A DNA stretch of 55,592 bases from Actinomycetales bacterium (lineage in GTDB: Bacteria; Actinomycetota; Actinomycetes; Actinomycetales; Microbacteriaceae). Position 1 is the stretch's first letter. Each line of letters starts with the position of its first letter. The position numbers and the translations under genes are program-made. Positions 8,701 to 16,787 of the stretch are shown here, one piece after another. Where the stretch lies: positions 1 through 55,592 of the forward strand of contig JAATFA010000077.1 of the NCBI GenBank assembly GCA_015655445.1, read 5' to 3'. The notes under the pieces were generated by a model. It was not told the origin of the DNA. It was given only the letters and a program-made list of their open reading frames with translations, and ran no database searches.

Positions 8701-11113
8701 CGGGCGGCTGGTGGTTGACGAGCGGCGGGATCGGCACGACCGTGATGCCCGCGGTCGCCGTGTGCACGCCGTCGGAGACGACGTAGGTGAGCTGCACCTG
8801 CGAGCCCAGCACGCCAGGAGCGGTCACGCGCACGACCGAGTTCGCGAGCACCTCCACGTTGAGCGCGCTCGTGTCGGGGCCGCCCTCGACGGACTGGAGG
8901 GCGAGCACGCGTCCCGACGGCGACACGTCGTTCGCGAGCACGTCGACCGAGGTCGGCTCCCCCGGGCGCACGTAGGCGACGTCCTTGACCGCGATGGGCG
9001 GCGCATCCGAGCTCGAGGGCTCGGAGACGTCGACGAGCACGATGCCCTGCGTCGTGTGGGAGCCTGCGCCAAGCGTGTAGACGAGGTAGTACGGTCCGGC
9101 GCTGTTGGCCTGGAAGGTGATCGCGGCCTTGTCCGGGTCGGCGCTCACGCTCGCCGCCCCGCCCGTCTCGACCTTCGCGTCCACGAGCGAGAGCGGCGCC
9201 CCGGAGGGCGACTGGTCGTTCTCGAGCGGGTGGATGACGACGGGCGACGCCGAGGTCGCGGTCGCGAAGTCGGGCACGGCGACGGGATCGAGGCTGTCGG
9301 CGGGCTTGACGTCGACCTCGAGGCTCCCCGTGGCGGTCGCGTGCCCGTCGGAGACGGTGAAGGCGACCTGCTTCGACCCCGTCTGGCCGGTCTTGCTCGT
9401 GAACGTGATGCGACCGTCGGGCGTGAACTGCACCTGGTCGGGCGTCGTCGGCGAGGCGCCCACGAGGTAGATGTCGTCGCCGTCCGGGTCGATCCAGTCG
9501 TTGAGGACGTCGTACTGGATCGACTGGCCGACCTCGACCTCGGTCGAGCTCGTGCGCTTGGCGACGGGGGCGGCGTTCTGGGAGAGCGGCCGCAGCGTGA
9601 CGTCGACCTGCGCGGACGCGTAGGCGTCCCGGCCGTCCGTGATCGTGTAGCGGAACGAGACGGTCGTCACGTCCTGGGTCGGGGGCGTGTACTGGAGCGC
9701 CCGGCCGCCCTCGATGACGTCGATGCGCCCGAGTCCCTCGGGGATGTCGTCGACCTTCGTGATCGCGAGCACGTCGCCGTCCTCGTCGGTGTCGTTGTCC
9801 AGCACGGGGAGCACGGTCGTGCGATCCGGGCGCACGCCGAAGCCGTCGTTCGTGGCGATCGGCGGGTGGTTGGTCTTCGTGCGATTGGCGACCGCGTCCT
9901 CGAACGACTGCTTGACGGGGCGCTCCTTGCCCGTGTCCCCGTCCTTCGTGATGTCCTCGGGGTTCACCTGCGTCCAGTTCGAGACGAGGCGCATGTTCGA
10001 GGAGACGACCCACGCGTTGCCGTTCTGCAGGTCGTTGAGCGCGATGACGCCGTGGTTCACGCGGAACTCGAGGCGGGACTGGACAGTCGCCTGCTCGATG
10101 TCCTGCGTGATCGGGCGTTTGCCGTCGCACGCGTAGAGGTAGCGCTGGGCGCCCGCCCACGCGCCGTACGCGCACCCGTTGAGGTAGACGGGCGCCGAGG
10201 TGGCCGAGGCGGTCGTCACGGGGCGCGAGATGTCCGCTCCGATCGCGATCGGGTCGCCGCCGCCGAGGGGGACCTCGAGCAGGCCGCTGCCGGTCGCGAC
10301 GAGCGCGTCGTCGTCGTCGGGCCCCGGCTGCTGGAGCCGCAGCGGCTTCGCGTCGAGCCGCGTCGCCGAGCCGTCCTCGCGCACGAGCGTGCGCGCGGCG
10401 GGGTCGAGCAGCACGGGGTGGTCCCCGACCGCGGAGAGCTGGAAGGACTTGGGCACGGGGAAGCCCTTCGAGCTCGACGCCGCGCCCGGATGGTCGACCG
10501 TGTAGAGCGCGTGCTTCGAACGTGACGCCGCGAAGACCTTCCCCGACTTGCTCACGACGACGTGCGATCCGGGGCCGAGCTTGGCGACCGGCGTCGTCTT
10601 GGACGCGTCGAAGACGAGGTGCTCGGACGTGTCCACGACCCACAGGCGCCCGTCGGGGGCGAGGATCGCGAGGCTGTTCGCCCCGTAGCCGAGCTCGGCG
10701 CCGACGGGCACCGTGATCTTCTGGGTGAGGGAGACGAAGGCCGGGTCGATGACCTGCACGGTGCCCTGCGACGTGTCCGCGAGCAGGGTCTGCCCCGCGT
10801 CCTGCAGCACGTCGAGATGGCTCGAGGCGCCGTTGACCTTCGCGTCGAGCTCGTCGATCTGGTGGTTCAGCCGGCCGCCGAGCAGCTGCTTGCCGTTGGT
10901 GACCCACACGTTCTGCGCCGTGAGGTCGACGTCGGTCACGGGGAAGCCTCGGTGCACGATCGCGATGGAGACGGGGATGCTCACGAGCACGGCGACGGCG
11001 ATCGCGGAGACGAGGGTCCTGCGGCTCCTCACCCAGGCCGCGATCCGTCTCAACGCCGCTCGCTCCGATTCCCGCCGGGGGCCGCGCCCCCCGCGGCCTC
11101 TTCGGCGTCCCAC
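5765..11113 (-). CDS. giant cell-surface protein with ~11 cadherin-like and two FnIII repeats
   Basis: About 1,782 residues. A short basic N-terminus is followed by one membrane segment (~36-55), so the bulk should be outside the cell. Residues ~55-390 form an uncharacterised, propeller-like region (VQVIDPAF, GRLWVVDT). Around residue 415 a series of Ig/cadherin-like repeats begins, most starting like PPIAVDDxxxVRPG and containing VLDNDxDPDGD. I count about eleven. Two FnIII-like domains (PPAPASVAATD; PPTNPKLTNKG) and a ~110-residue C-terminal domain with four Cys (STCVSGC, LHCSF, YCGG) follow. No sortase motif is visible. GTG 11113 has GGGGG upstream; an internal TTG at about residue 21 is an alternative start. 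The neighbouring MoxR/DUF58/kinase genes suggest assisted assembly and phospho-control. Confidence 0.9.
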   Translation of the reverse strand: MGRRRGRGGRGPRRESERAALRRIAAWVRSRRTLVSAIAVAVLVSIPVSIAIVHRGFPVTDVDLTAQNVWVTNGKQLLGGRLNHQIDELDAKVNGASSHLDVLQDAGQTLLADTSQGTVQVIDPAFVSLTQKITVPVGAELGYGANSLAILAPDGRLWVVDTSEHLVFDASKTTPVAKLGPGSHVVVSKSGKVFAASRSKHALYTVDHPGAASSSKGFPVPKSFQLSAVGDHPVLLDPAARTLVREDGSATRLDAKPLRLQQPGPDDDDALVATGSGLLEVPLGGGDPIAIGADISRPVTTASATSAPVYLNGCAYGAWAGAQRYLYACDGKRPITQDIEQATVQSRLEFRVNHGVIALNDLQNGNAWVVSSNMRLVSNWTQVNPEDITKDGDTGKERPVKQSFEDAVANRTKTNHPPIATNDGFGVRPDRTTVLPVLDNDTDEDGDVLAITKVDDIPEGLGRIDVIEGGRALQYTPPTQDVTTVSFRYTITDGRDAYASAQVDVTLRPLSQNAAPVAKRTSSTEVEVGQSIQYDVLNDWIDPDGDDIYLVGASPTTPDQVQFTPDGRITFTSKTGQTGSKQVAFTVSDGHATATGSLEVDVKPADSLDPVAVPDFATATSASPVVIHPLENDQSPSGAPLSLVDAKVETGGAASVSADPDKAAITFQANSAGPYYLVYTLGAGSHTTQGIVLVDVSEPSSSDAPPIAVKDVAYVRPGEPTSVDVLANDVSPSGRVLALQSVEGGPDTSALNVEVLANSVVRVTAPGVLGSQVQLTYVVSDGVHTATAGITVVPIPPLVNHQPPVAVDDAVTVRAGDIATVHVLDNDYSPDNEPITLDAELADSSQAGEGATVFVSGSFVRYQAPRTPGTYSVAYGITDKFGQRANATVTFSVTAPGKDRAPEPQELTARAFAGASVEIVVPLDAVDPDGDSVYLDGIQSAPTLGRVTATTPTSLTYEAYPTSAGTDSFTYQVEDTAGKTATGTVRVGVIPRPTTVRPPIAVDDRVQVKPGKTAAVPVLLNDSDPNGYTISLKPKLPEVQAPLKAVVSGSTVLVTAPENEGAYVVRYQITNGQGGSATAFIQVLVTNDAKPERPTAVDHVVDVQQLTDKPTVDVHVLDGALNPSGRTSDLTIALTGPYAHAGTVKPDGTVTVTPGDERMAITYSLTDESTGLSGDAFIVVPPKPGSQTAPPRIKPGLGEQIVQMNGSKQFALSDVIDVPSGRPARLVDAGSTHATNAVGAAYVNPQALQFSAAKDYRGPAAITFAVDDGRDPGMTEDRVTVLTLPITVGSPDQSDVPPTFTPPSLQIEAGEAAQTIDLRDSTYHPNPAILAQVSYGGMTSSNPSVQASLSGSSLSVSAPFGVQPGTTARISFTLSYKDFHIPGSVDVRVVSSSRPLATQKNPPQTIDFKRGSAGGTLSSAVSSDYWINPFPDHPLTIVDAKVANAPKGVSVSYTASSITVQASTAADTGTVSVVYTVEDATKDPQRRVTGQLSATIHDVPDAPPAPASVAATDAQATMRIAAPASDHGKPVRSYEIRSVPATTTGTQTAPGVYTARGLTNGTTYTFQVRAINADGPSEWSAASADVTPYGTPSPPTNPKLTNKGGDAPTTLKMTWDAPTNRGGGTMQYSYNFNGEGWSAWQAGTSASKSDVGKGTYSFQVKARVQQKPTLESTAASSGQVTVKDPPPPPASVALSRGPYVTSSTCVSGCYGYDIDMSNFDANKTYTATLHCSFGDLSAHPSITTNGNGNAHYSTGTTSYCGGDAWVTINPGGVTSPKENFRP

Positions 11114-11146
11114 GCTAACATGCCCCCGCAGGGGGTCGCGGACGGA

Positions 11147-11854
11147 TCAGTCGTCGGGCTCCTCGCCGCGCCGGCGGTCTAGCAGCGGGAGGTCCTCCAC
11201 GCTCACGAGATGGGTCGCAACGGCGTACTCGACGAGTCGCGCCCGGCGGTTGTTGGCGAGCCTCCCGCGCCCGCCGCGCAGGCCGGTCACGCCGATCTTG
11301 TCGAGCTTCTCGCACACGTTGTCGAGCTTGCGGTTGAAGGTCGTCATGCTCCAGCCCAGTCGCGCCGCCGCATCCGCCGAGCTCGGCACCTCCCCCCGAC
11401 CCGGCACGGACTGCGTGAGGACGTTCTCGGCGAGCGAGAGGATGAGCTGCTTCTGGCTGAGCGTGAGGGTCACGGGCATGATCGTCGTCGAGCTCACCCC
11501 CGCGCCCGCGTGCGGCGAGGCCGTGAAGTAGTCGTCCGCCGCCTCGATCGCGAAGTCGTAGGTCGTCGAGCCCGCGCTGAACAGCACCGTGAGGCTCGGG
11601 AAGACGATCGGCAGGCGCGCGCCCGAGGACAGCCACGCCTGCATCGAGCCGGACGAGTCGGTCACGGTCGCCGACAGGAGGTTGCCGACGTTCGCGATCC
11701 ACCACATGCCGTTGTCGGGGTAGATGCGCAGGAAGTGGCGGTGCAGGTACGGGTTGTCGTCGATCTCGAGGTCGCCCTCACGTCCGACGAAGAAGTCGTG
11801 CGGCTCCTCGACCGTGTAGGTCTCCCCGCAGAAGCGCACGGTGAGCGGCTTCAT
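11147..11854 (-). CDS. divergent FHA domain fused to helix-turn-helix DNA-binding domain
   Basis: 235 residues. The N-terminal ~105 resemble a divergent FHA domain (FFVGREGDLEI, HRHFLRIYP, ANVGN), with His-Arg-His where the usual Ser-x-x-His lies. From ~125 a sigma-r4/LuxR-like helix-turn-helix domain follows (LTLSQKQLILSLAEN, then ADAAARLGWSMTTFNRKLD, then a basic stretch RGGRGRLANNRR). The protein could bind a phosphorylated partner and DNA, linking the operon's kinase to transcription; that is inference. The ATG overlaps the kinase stop (ATGA), so it should be translationally coupled to the kinase. The giant surface-protein gene starts 33 nt downstream. Confidence 0.85.
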   Translation of the reverse strand: MKPLTVRFCGETYTVEEPHDFFVGREGDLEIDDNPYLHRHFLRIYPDNGMWWIANVGNLLSATVTDSSGSMQAWLSSGARLPIVFPSLTVLFSAGSTTYDFAIEAADDYFTASPHAGAGVSSTTIMPVTLTLSQKQLILSLAENVLTQSVPGRGEVPSSADAAARLGWSMTTFNRKLDNVCEKLDKIGVTGLRGGRGRLANNRRARLVEYAVATHLVSVEDLPLLDRRRGEEPDD

Positions 11855-13560
11855 CGGTCGCACATCCGCAGCGGCTCGGACGAGGTCTGACCGTCGCGCA
11901 GCACGACGACGTCGATGCACGTGCGCGAGCCCGGCACGACGCCCGTCACGGTCGCCGTGGCCGCCGTCGTCGTCGTGCGCGAGTCCGGCGTCTCGGAGCG
12001 CGCCCACAGGTACGAGTCGCCGTCCTCCGGCTTCGGGTTGCTCCACGTGAACGTCACCGACGTGCCGTCATCGGTGATCTGCCCCGCGACGGGCGTCGGG
12101 ACGGTCGAGAGGTCGATGCCTCCGTCGCCGCCCGCGCCGACGTGCGGCGTCGCGCTCGGCCCCGGCGAGGCGCCGCCGTGCACGAGCGTGAGGACGACGA
12201 CGATCGCCGCGACGAGCAGGGCCGCCCCCGCGGCGGCGGCGGCGATCGCGGCGCGCGGGGTGCGGCGCCCCGGCGCCGCGCCCGCTGGCTCGGGGGCCGG
12301 CTCGGGGTCGACGGTGGCCGGCCGCGAGCGCAGCACGGTCGCCTCGACGCGCCCGGGCTCCGGCGCGGCCGCGGGGGCCTCCGCCTCGCCCTGGGTAGCG
12401 CTGCGCGCTCGGATGACCGTGGCCTCCGGGACGCTCGCGGCGGGCACCGGCCCCGCGGGCTCCGGTCGCGCGAGAGCGGGACCGACGGGCGAGCGGGGCA
12501 GCACGGGCGTCACGCCGCGCGCCCGCGTCGGGGGCACGTCCGGCGCGGGCTGCGCCTCGACCGTCGCGACGCCGCGGGCGCGCGTCGCGTCCGCGTCCTC
12601 CGCCTGCCGCTCCGATCGCGCGTGCTCGACGACGAGGTTCGGCACGTCGATCGCCGTCGGCACGTAGCCGAGCTCCATCTCGATGCGCTGCAGGGCACGC
12701 GCGAACTCGACCGCGCTCTGGAAGCGGCGCGCCGGATCCGTCGCCATCCCCTTCGCGAGCACGGCGACGAGCGCGGCCGGCACGTCCTCGCGCGCCATGG
12801 GCGTGATCGCGCCGCGCTCGATGCGGTTGATGAGGTCGAGCGTTCCGTTCGAGCGGCCGAGCACCTCGAACGGGGTGTGGCCGGCGAGGATCGTGTAGAT
12901 CGTCGCGGCGAGCGAGAAGACGTCGCTGCGCACGTCGGGCCGTGGATCGTCCTCGAACATCTCGGGCGGCGACCACGGCACCGACATCCCCACCGAGCGG
13001 CCGCTCGACGCGCTCGCGGTGTCGTTGAGCGCGTCCGCGAGCGTGCCCGTGTGGATGGGCAGCGTCTCCTCGTCGACGGCGGACGCGATCCCGAAGTCGG
13101 TGAGCGCGGGCCAGCCGAAGTCGTTCGTGAGCACGTTCGCGGGCTTGATGTCGCGGTGCAGGATGCCCGCCGCGTGCGCCGTCGCGATCGCGCTCGAGAG
13201 CCGCACTCCCGTGCGCAGCGCGTCCTCGACGCTGAACGGCTCGCGCTTGTAGCGCTCGGCGAGGCTCGCGCCCGGCGCGTACTCCATGACGAGGTAAGGG
13301 CGCCCGTCCTCCGAGACGCCCGCATGGAAGATCGAGACGATGTACGGATGCGCCGACAGCTGCGCCATGACGTTCGCCTCGGCGACGAACGCGGCACGGC
13401 TCGCGGGAGTGAGCTCCTCGGTGAGCAGCACCTTGACGGCCACGCGGCGCTTGGGGAGCTGCTGGTCGTAGAGGAAGACATCGGAGAACCCGCCCGAGCC
13501 GAGCAGCCGCACGTAGCGGTACCCGGGCAGCTCGGGCGGCACGGAGGGCGCGCGCCGCAT
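11851..13560 (-). CDS. transmembrane Ser/Thr protein kinase with extracellular FnIII-like domain
   Basis: 569 residues. The kinase domain is at ~14-275: glycine loop GSGGFSDVF (21-29), lysine in VAVKVL (K43), catalytic HRDIKPANV (135-143), DFG at 155-157, and PPE in place of APE. The stretch between DFG and PPE is about 40 residues and Ser/Thr-rich, longer than usual. An Ala/Pro-rich juxtamembrane linker with repeated TRARGV and VIRARSAT segments follows, then one membrane helix (~435-455) and an FnIII-like extracellular domain (~485-569) with two Cys. There are no PASTA repeats. It is flanked by FHA proteins and a PP2C phosphatase that overlap or abut it, which makes them probable substrate, reader and eraser. 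The start ATG overlaps the upstream stop (TGATG). Confidence 0.95.
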   Translation of the reverse strand: MRRAPSVPPELPGYRYVRLLGSGGFSDVFLYDQQLPKRRVAVKVLLTEELTPASRAAFVAEANVMAQLSAHPYIVSIFHAGVSEDGRPYLVMEYAPGASLAERYKREPFSVEDALRTGVRLSSAIATAHAAGILHRDIKPANVLTNDFGWPALTDFGIASAVDEETLPIHTGTLADALNDTASASSGRSVGMSVPWSPPEMFEDDPRPDVRSDVFSLAATIYTILAGHTPFEVLGRSNGTLDLINRIERGAITPMAREDVPAALVAVLAKGMATDPARRFQSAVEFARALQRIEMELGYVPTAIDVPNLVVEHARSERQAEDADATRARGVATVEAQPAPDVPPTRARGVTPVLPRSPVGPALARPEPAGPVPAASVPEATVIRARSATQGEAEAPAAAPEPGRVEATVLRSRPATVDPEPAPEPAGAAPGRRTPRAAIAAAAAGAALLVAAIVVVLTLVHGGASPGPSATPHVGAGGDGGIDLSTVPTPVAGQITDDGTSVTFTWSNPKPEDGDSYLWARSETPDSRTTTTAATATVTGVVPGSRTCIDVVVLRDGQTSSEPLRMCDR

Positions 13561-14825
13561 CACACCTCCCGCACGGTGAGCGTCACGCCGCCGCCGAAGT
13601 CGATGACGCTGCCCGTGAGCACAGAGGTCGGCTCGCCCGCACGCAGGCGCTGCGGCGGCTTGCCCGGGATCGTCACGAGCGTGCCGTTGCGCGAGTGGAG
13701 GTCGGTCACGACGACCGTGCCGCCCTCGACGGCAACCCGCGCGTGCGTGCGCGAGATGTCCTGGTCGTCGCCGCCGATCGTGAGCAGCTTCGGCACCTCG
13801 CCGCCGGACACCGCGCTCGCGCTCGGCGCCCGGCCGACCACGACGGGACGCGTGAGGGGCTCGATCGCCCCCGTGCCGAGCTCGAGCGCGAACGCCGTCT
13901 CGGGCGCGGACGCGGGCGCCGGGGCCGGGGTCGGCGCGACGTCGCCGCCCGCGGCCCGCGCGCCCGCGCGCAGCGCACGCACGTCCTCCGTCATGACGGT
14001 CATCCCGTCGTGGTCCCCCTCGTCCTCGCGGGTCGCCTCGGGCGCCGCGGACGCGCTCGCGCCGCCCAGGGCGGGGACGAGCGGCGGGGCCGCGAACGGG
14101 GAGGCGTCCTCGTCGTCCTCCTCCTCGTCGCGCACCGCGGCGCCCGAGACCGTGCGGTAGAGCGTGTCGCCGAAGAGCTGGTCGTACTCGCCGTCGGACC
14201 CCGGAGCACCCACCGCGCCGAGGGCGGGCCCCGGCACGGGCGGCTCGACCTCGTCGTCCGCGAGCGCGTCCACGACGCCGGGCACGATCGTCGCCTCCGG
14301 ATCGGGGACCGCGACGATCGGCGCGACCTGCTCGCGCGGCTCGAGCCCGGCGACGCCGCTCGCCGCGAGATCCCCCGCGACCGGGAGGTCGCCGTCCGCC
14401 GCGAGTTCCCCATCCGCTGAAGATCGGCACGAGCCCGCGGACCACTCGCCTGCGGGCGTGCGCAGACGGAAGCCTGTGACGGCCGTCGCGCTCCGCTCGT
14501 TCCACGTGCGCACGCCCGATCCGCTCACGCGCACCTCGCCGTCCGCGCTCGTCGCGATCGCGCTCACCTCGCCGCGCACGACGATGCGCAGCTCCCCCGG
14601 CTCGTCGGAGCTGCCCGTCCACGTGACGAGCGCGAACGCGGGCGCCGCCGCGACGCCCCGAGCGAGCAGCCCGTCGAGCACCGTCGTGAGCGCGTCGTCC
14701 CCGTCGAGCGCGGGCGTGAGCACCGCGAGCTCGGCGCCTGCGGAGGGCTCGACGACGAGCAGGCCGTGGGCGCCGACGAGCGCGTGCCAGGTCGCGTCGG
14801 CGGTGAATCGGAGGGTCATGGTCAC
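13560..14825 (-). CDS. FHA domain protein with acidic linker
   Basis: About 421 residues. An N-terminal domain (~1-125) of unknown type is followed by a long acidic and Ala/Pro-rich linker containing possible phosphoacceptor threonines (EATREDEGD, TVMTEDV). A canonical FHA domain closes the protein (~325-420: VVVGRAPS, ISRTHARV, LHSRNGT). This architecture resembles FHA substrates that are phosphorylated on a flexible N-terminal part and fold back on their own FHA domain; here that is inference. GTG at 14825 gives a GTGA overlap with the PP2C stop; ATG at 14819 is an equally good alternative. The kinase gene follows with a 1-nt overlap. Confidence 0.88.
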   Translation of the reverse strand: MTMTLRFTADATWHALVGAHGLLVVEPSAGAELAVLTPALDGDDALTTVLDGLLARGVAAAPAFALVTWTGSSDEPGELRIVVRGEVSAIATSADGEVRVSGSGVRTWNERSATAVTGFRLRTPAGEWSAGSCRSSADGELAADGDLPVAGDLAASGVAGLEPREQVAPIVAVPDPEATIVPGVVDALADDEVEPPVPGPALGAVGAPGSDGEYDQLFGDTLYRTVSGAAVRDEEEDDEDASPFAAPPLVPALGGASASAAPEATREDEGDHDGMTVMTEDVRALRAGARAAGGDVAPTPAPAPASAPETAFALELGTGAIEPLTRPVVVGRAPSASAVSGGEVPKLLTIGGDDQDISRTHARVAVEGGTVVVTDLHSRNGTLVTIPGKPPQRLRAGEPTSVLTGSVIDFGGGVTLTVREV

Positions 14826-15673
14826 GCTCTCGGCTTGGTGTCTTCGTTCCAGGGCTCGCGGTCGACCGTGTCGTCGCCCGACCCGCTGCGGGCGCCGACG
14901 AGCTCGGCCTCCACGACGATAGCGGTCACGTTGTCGCGCCCGCCCGCCGCGACGGCCGCCCGCACGAGCCGCTCAGCGACGGACTCCTCCGCGGCAGGGT
15001 CGGCCTCGGCGAGGATGCGCCCGATCTCGCGATCGTCGAGCTCCTTGCTCAGGCCGTCCGAGCACAGCAGGAACGTCTGGTGCGTCTCGAGCGGGAAGAG
15101 CCACACGTCCGCCTCGACGTCCTCGTGCGCGCCGAGCGCACGCGTGACGACGTTGCGGTCGGGGTGCGATGCGACCTCGTGCGGCGCGATGAGGCCCCCG
15201 TCGAGGAGCTCCTGCACGACCGAGTGGTCGACGCTCAGCTGCGCGATGGCGCCCGCGCGGAAGCGGTAGATGCGCGAGTCGCCGACGTTGAAGGCGAGCC
15301 ATGCGAACGCCGAGTCCGGACCCGACTCGACGAGCGCGACGCCCGTGATCGTCGTGCCCGAGAAGCTGCGCTCGTGGCGCGCGCCGATCGCGATGACGGC
15401 GCGGTTCGCCGCCTGCACGGCGTCGAGCACCGCGTCCACGGTCGCCGGCGCCGCGGGGGCGAACGCGCCCGCGAACGCGCTCGTCGCGGCCGCGCTCGCC
15501 TCGTCGCCGAACGAGTGACCGCCCATGCCATCCGCGACGACGAAGACGGGGGGCTCGGCGAAGAGGCTGTCCTCGTTCACGCGGCGCACGGCGCCCGTGT
15601 CGCTCGCCGCCGCGACCGTGAACCGCACCGACGCCGCGGGCAGTGCGACGTCGACGATGCGAGCTGCGGTCAT
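14822..15673 (-). CDS. PP2C-family Ser/Thr protein phosphatase
   Basis: 283 residues. All metal-binding and core motifs of the PPM/PP2C family are visible: NEDS near residue 35, VADGMGGHS, FNVGDSRIYR, CSDGLS and GGRDNVTAIVVE. It should reverse phosphorylation by the Ser/Thr kinase encoded two genes downstream. It has no membrane segment, so it is cytosolic. The start ATG at 15673 has a very good ribosome binding site (GGGGAGGA, 5 nt spacing) and it is the first gene of the nine-gene operon. The TerC gene ends 53 nt upstream on the same strand, with a GC-rich hairpin between, so a promoter for the operon may lie there. Confidence 0.96.
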   Translation of the reverse strand: MTAARIVDVALPAASVRFTVAAASDTGAVRRVNEDSLFAEPPVFVVADGMGGHSFGDEASAAATSAFAGAFAPAAPATVDAVLDAVQAANRAVIAIGARHERSFSGTTITGVALVESGPDSAFAWLAFNVGDSRIYRFRAGAIAQLSVDHSVVQELLDGGLIAPHEVASHPDRNVVTRALGAHEDVEADVWLFPLETHQTFLLCSDGLSKELDDREIGRILAEADPAAEESVAERLVRAAVAAGGRDNVTAIVVEAELVGARSGSGDDTVDREPWNEDTKPRA

Positions 15674-15695
15674 CGCGTCCTCCCCTGCCGGATTC

Positions 15696-15720
15696 GACGC
15701 GCGGACGCCGAGCGCGCGTC
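15696..15720 (-). terminator. hairpin between terC-family gene and the PP2C operon
   Basis: An 8-bp perfect stem (GACGCGCG/CGCGCGTC) with a 9-nt loop lies directly after the TerC stop codon. There is no T-run, as is common for high-GC actinobacterial terminators, so function as a terminator is a guess. It could alternatively be incidental in such GC-rich DNA. Confidence 0.35.
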
Positions 15721-15726
15721 GTGCGT

Positions 15727-16761
15727 CTACGGTAGCAACCGCTTCCCGTCGCGGTCCTCCCCCGCCGGTCGCGCGCCCGCGCCCCGGCGCGCGTCGAGCC
15801 GCAGCCGCACGAGGCTCGCGACGACGGCGCCCGCCATCGCCACGAGGATGACGGTGAGCGAGGTCCACGTGTCGATCTCCGGCGCCCAGTGCACGCCGTG
15901 GCCGCCGTTGACGAACGGCAGCTCGTTCTCGTGCAGCGCGTGCAGGAAGAGCTTGACGCCGATGAACGCGAGGACGACCGCGATGCCGTACTTGAGGTAG
16001 ACGAGGCGCTCGATGAGCTCGCCGAGCAGGAAGTAGAGCTGCCGCAGCCCCATGAGCGCGAACACGTTCGCGGCGAAGACGATGAACGGGCTCTGCGTGA
16101 TGCCGAAGATCGCGGGGATCGAGTCGAGCGCGAAGACGACGTCCGTCGTGCCGATCGCGATGAACACGATGAGCGCGGGCGTGAAGACCCGCCGCCCCGC
16201 GACCGTCGTGCGGAGTTTGACCCCGTCGAAACGGTCCGTGATCGGGATGCGGCGGCGCAGCATGCGGATGAGTCGGTTCTCCGTCTCCGCCTCCTCGTCG
16301 TGGCTCGTGAAGGCCTGGTTCGCGGCCGTGTACAGCAGGAAGAGGCCGAAGATGTAGAAGATCCAGCTGAAGCTCGCGATGAGCTGCGCGCCGATGAGGA
16401 TGAAGACGCCGCGGAACACGAGAGCGAGCACGATGCCCACCATGAGCACCTCTTGCTGGTACTTCCGGGGCACGCTGAACCTCGCCATGATGATGACGAA
16501 GACGAAGAGGTTGTCGATCGAGAGGCTGTACTCGGTGAGCCAGCCCGCGACGAACTGGCCCGCCTGCTCGGCGTCGCCGATGACGAGCATGAGGCCCGCG
16601 AAGACGAGCGCGAGCGCGACGTACAGGGCGATCCACAACGACGACTCGCGGATCGAGGGGATGTGCGGGCGCAGATACGAGAGCACGAGGTCCGCCGCGA
16701 TGATGAGCAGCAGGACCGCGGACGAGGTGAGCTCGAACCAGAGCGGCAGGACGGTGTGCAT
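15727..16761 (-). CDS. TerC/Alx family integral membrane protein, probable Mn2+ efflux
   Basis: 344 residues with about eight to nine membrane segments. The two family motifs are intact: SLSIDNLFVFVIIMARF (~residues 80-96) and GTTDVVFALDSIPAIFGIT (~200-218), each carrying the conserved acidic residues. TerC/Alx/YkoY proteins export manganese, or support metal loading of secreted proteins, in bacteria where they have been studied. The start ATG at 16761 has GAGGA six nt upstream. The 5' leader contains a yybP-ykoY riboswitch (16788-16888), which strongly supports a manganese role. The older label 'tellurium resistance' refers to distant homologues and should not be taken as its function here. 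Confidence 0.95.
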   Translation of the reverse strand: MHTVLPLWFELTSSAVLLLIIAADLVLSYLRPHIPSIRESSLWIALYVALALVFAGLMLVIGDAEQAGQFVAGWLTEYSLSIDNLFVFVIIMARFSVPRKYQQEVLMVGIVLALVFRGVFILIGAQLIASFSWIFYIFGLFLLYTAANQAFTSHDEEAETENRLIRMLRRRIPITDRFDGVKLRTTVAGRRVFTPALIVFIAIGTTDVVFALDSIPAIFGITQSPFIVFAANVFALMGLRQLYFLLGELIERLVYLKYGIAVVLAFIGVKLFLHALHENELPFVNGGHGVHWAPEIDTWTSLTVILVAMAGAVVASLVRLRLDARRGAGARPAGEDRDGKRLLP

Positions 16762-16787
16762 GGGATCCTCTTCGGGTCGCAGACGGC

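Noticed and set aside
15727-16761. Tellurite resistance as the role of the TerC-family gene
   Set aside because: No ter operon partners are nearby and the Mn2+ riboswitch argues for manganese.
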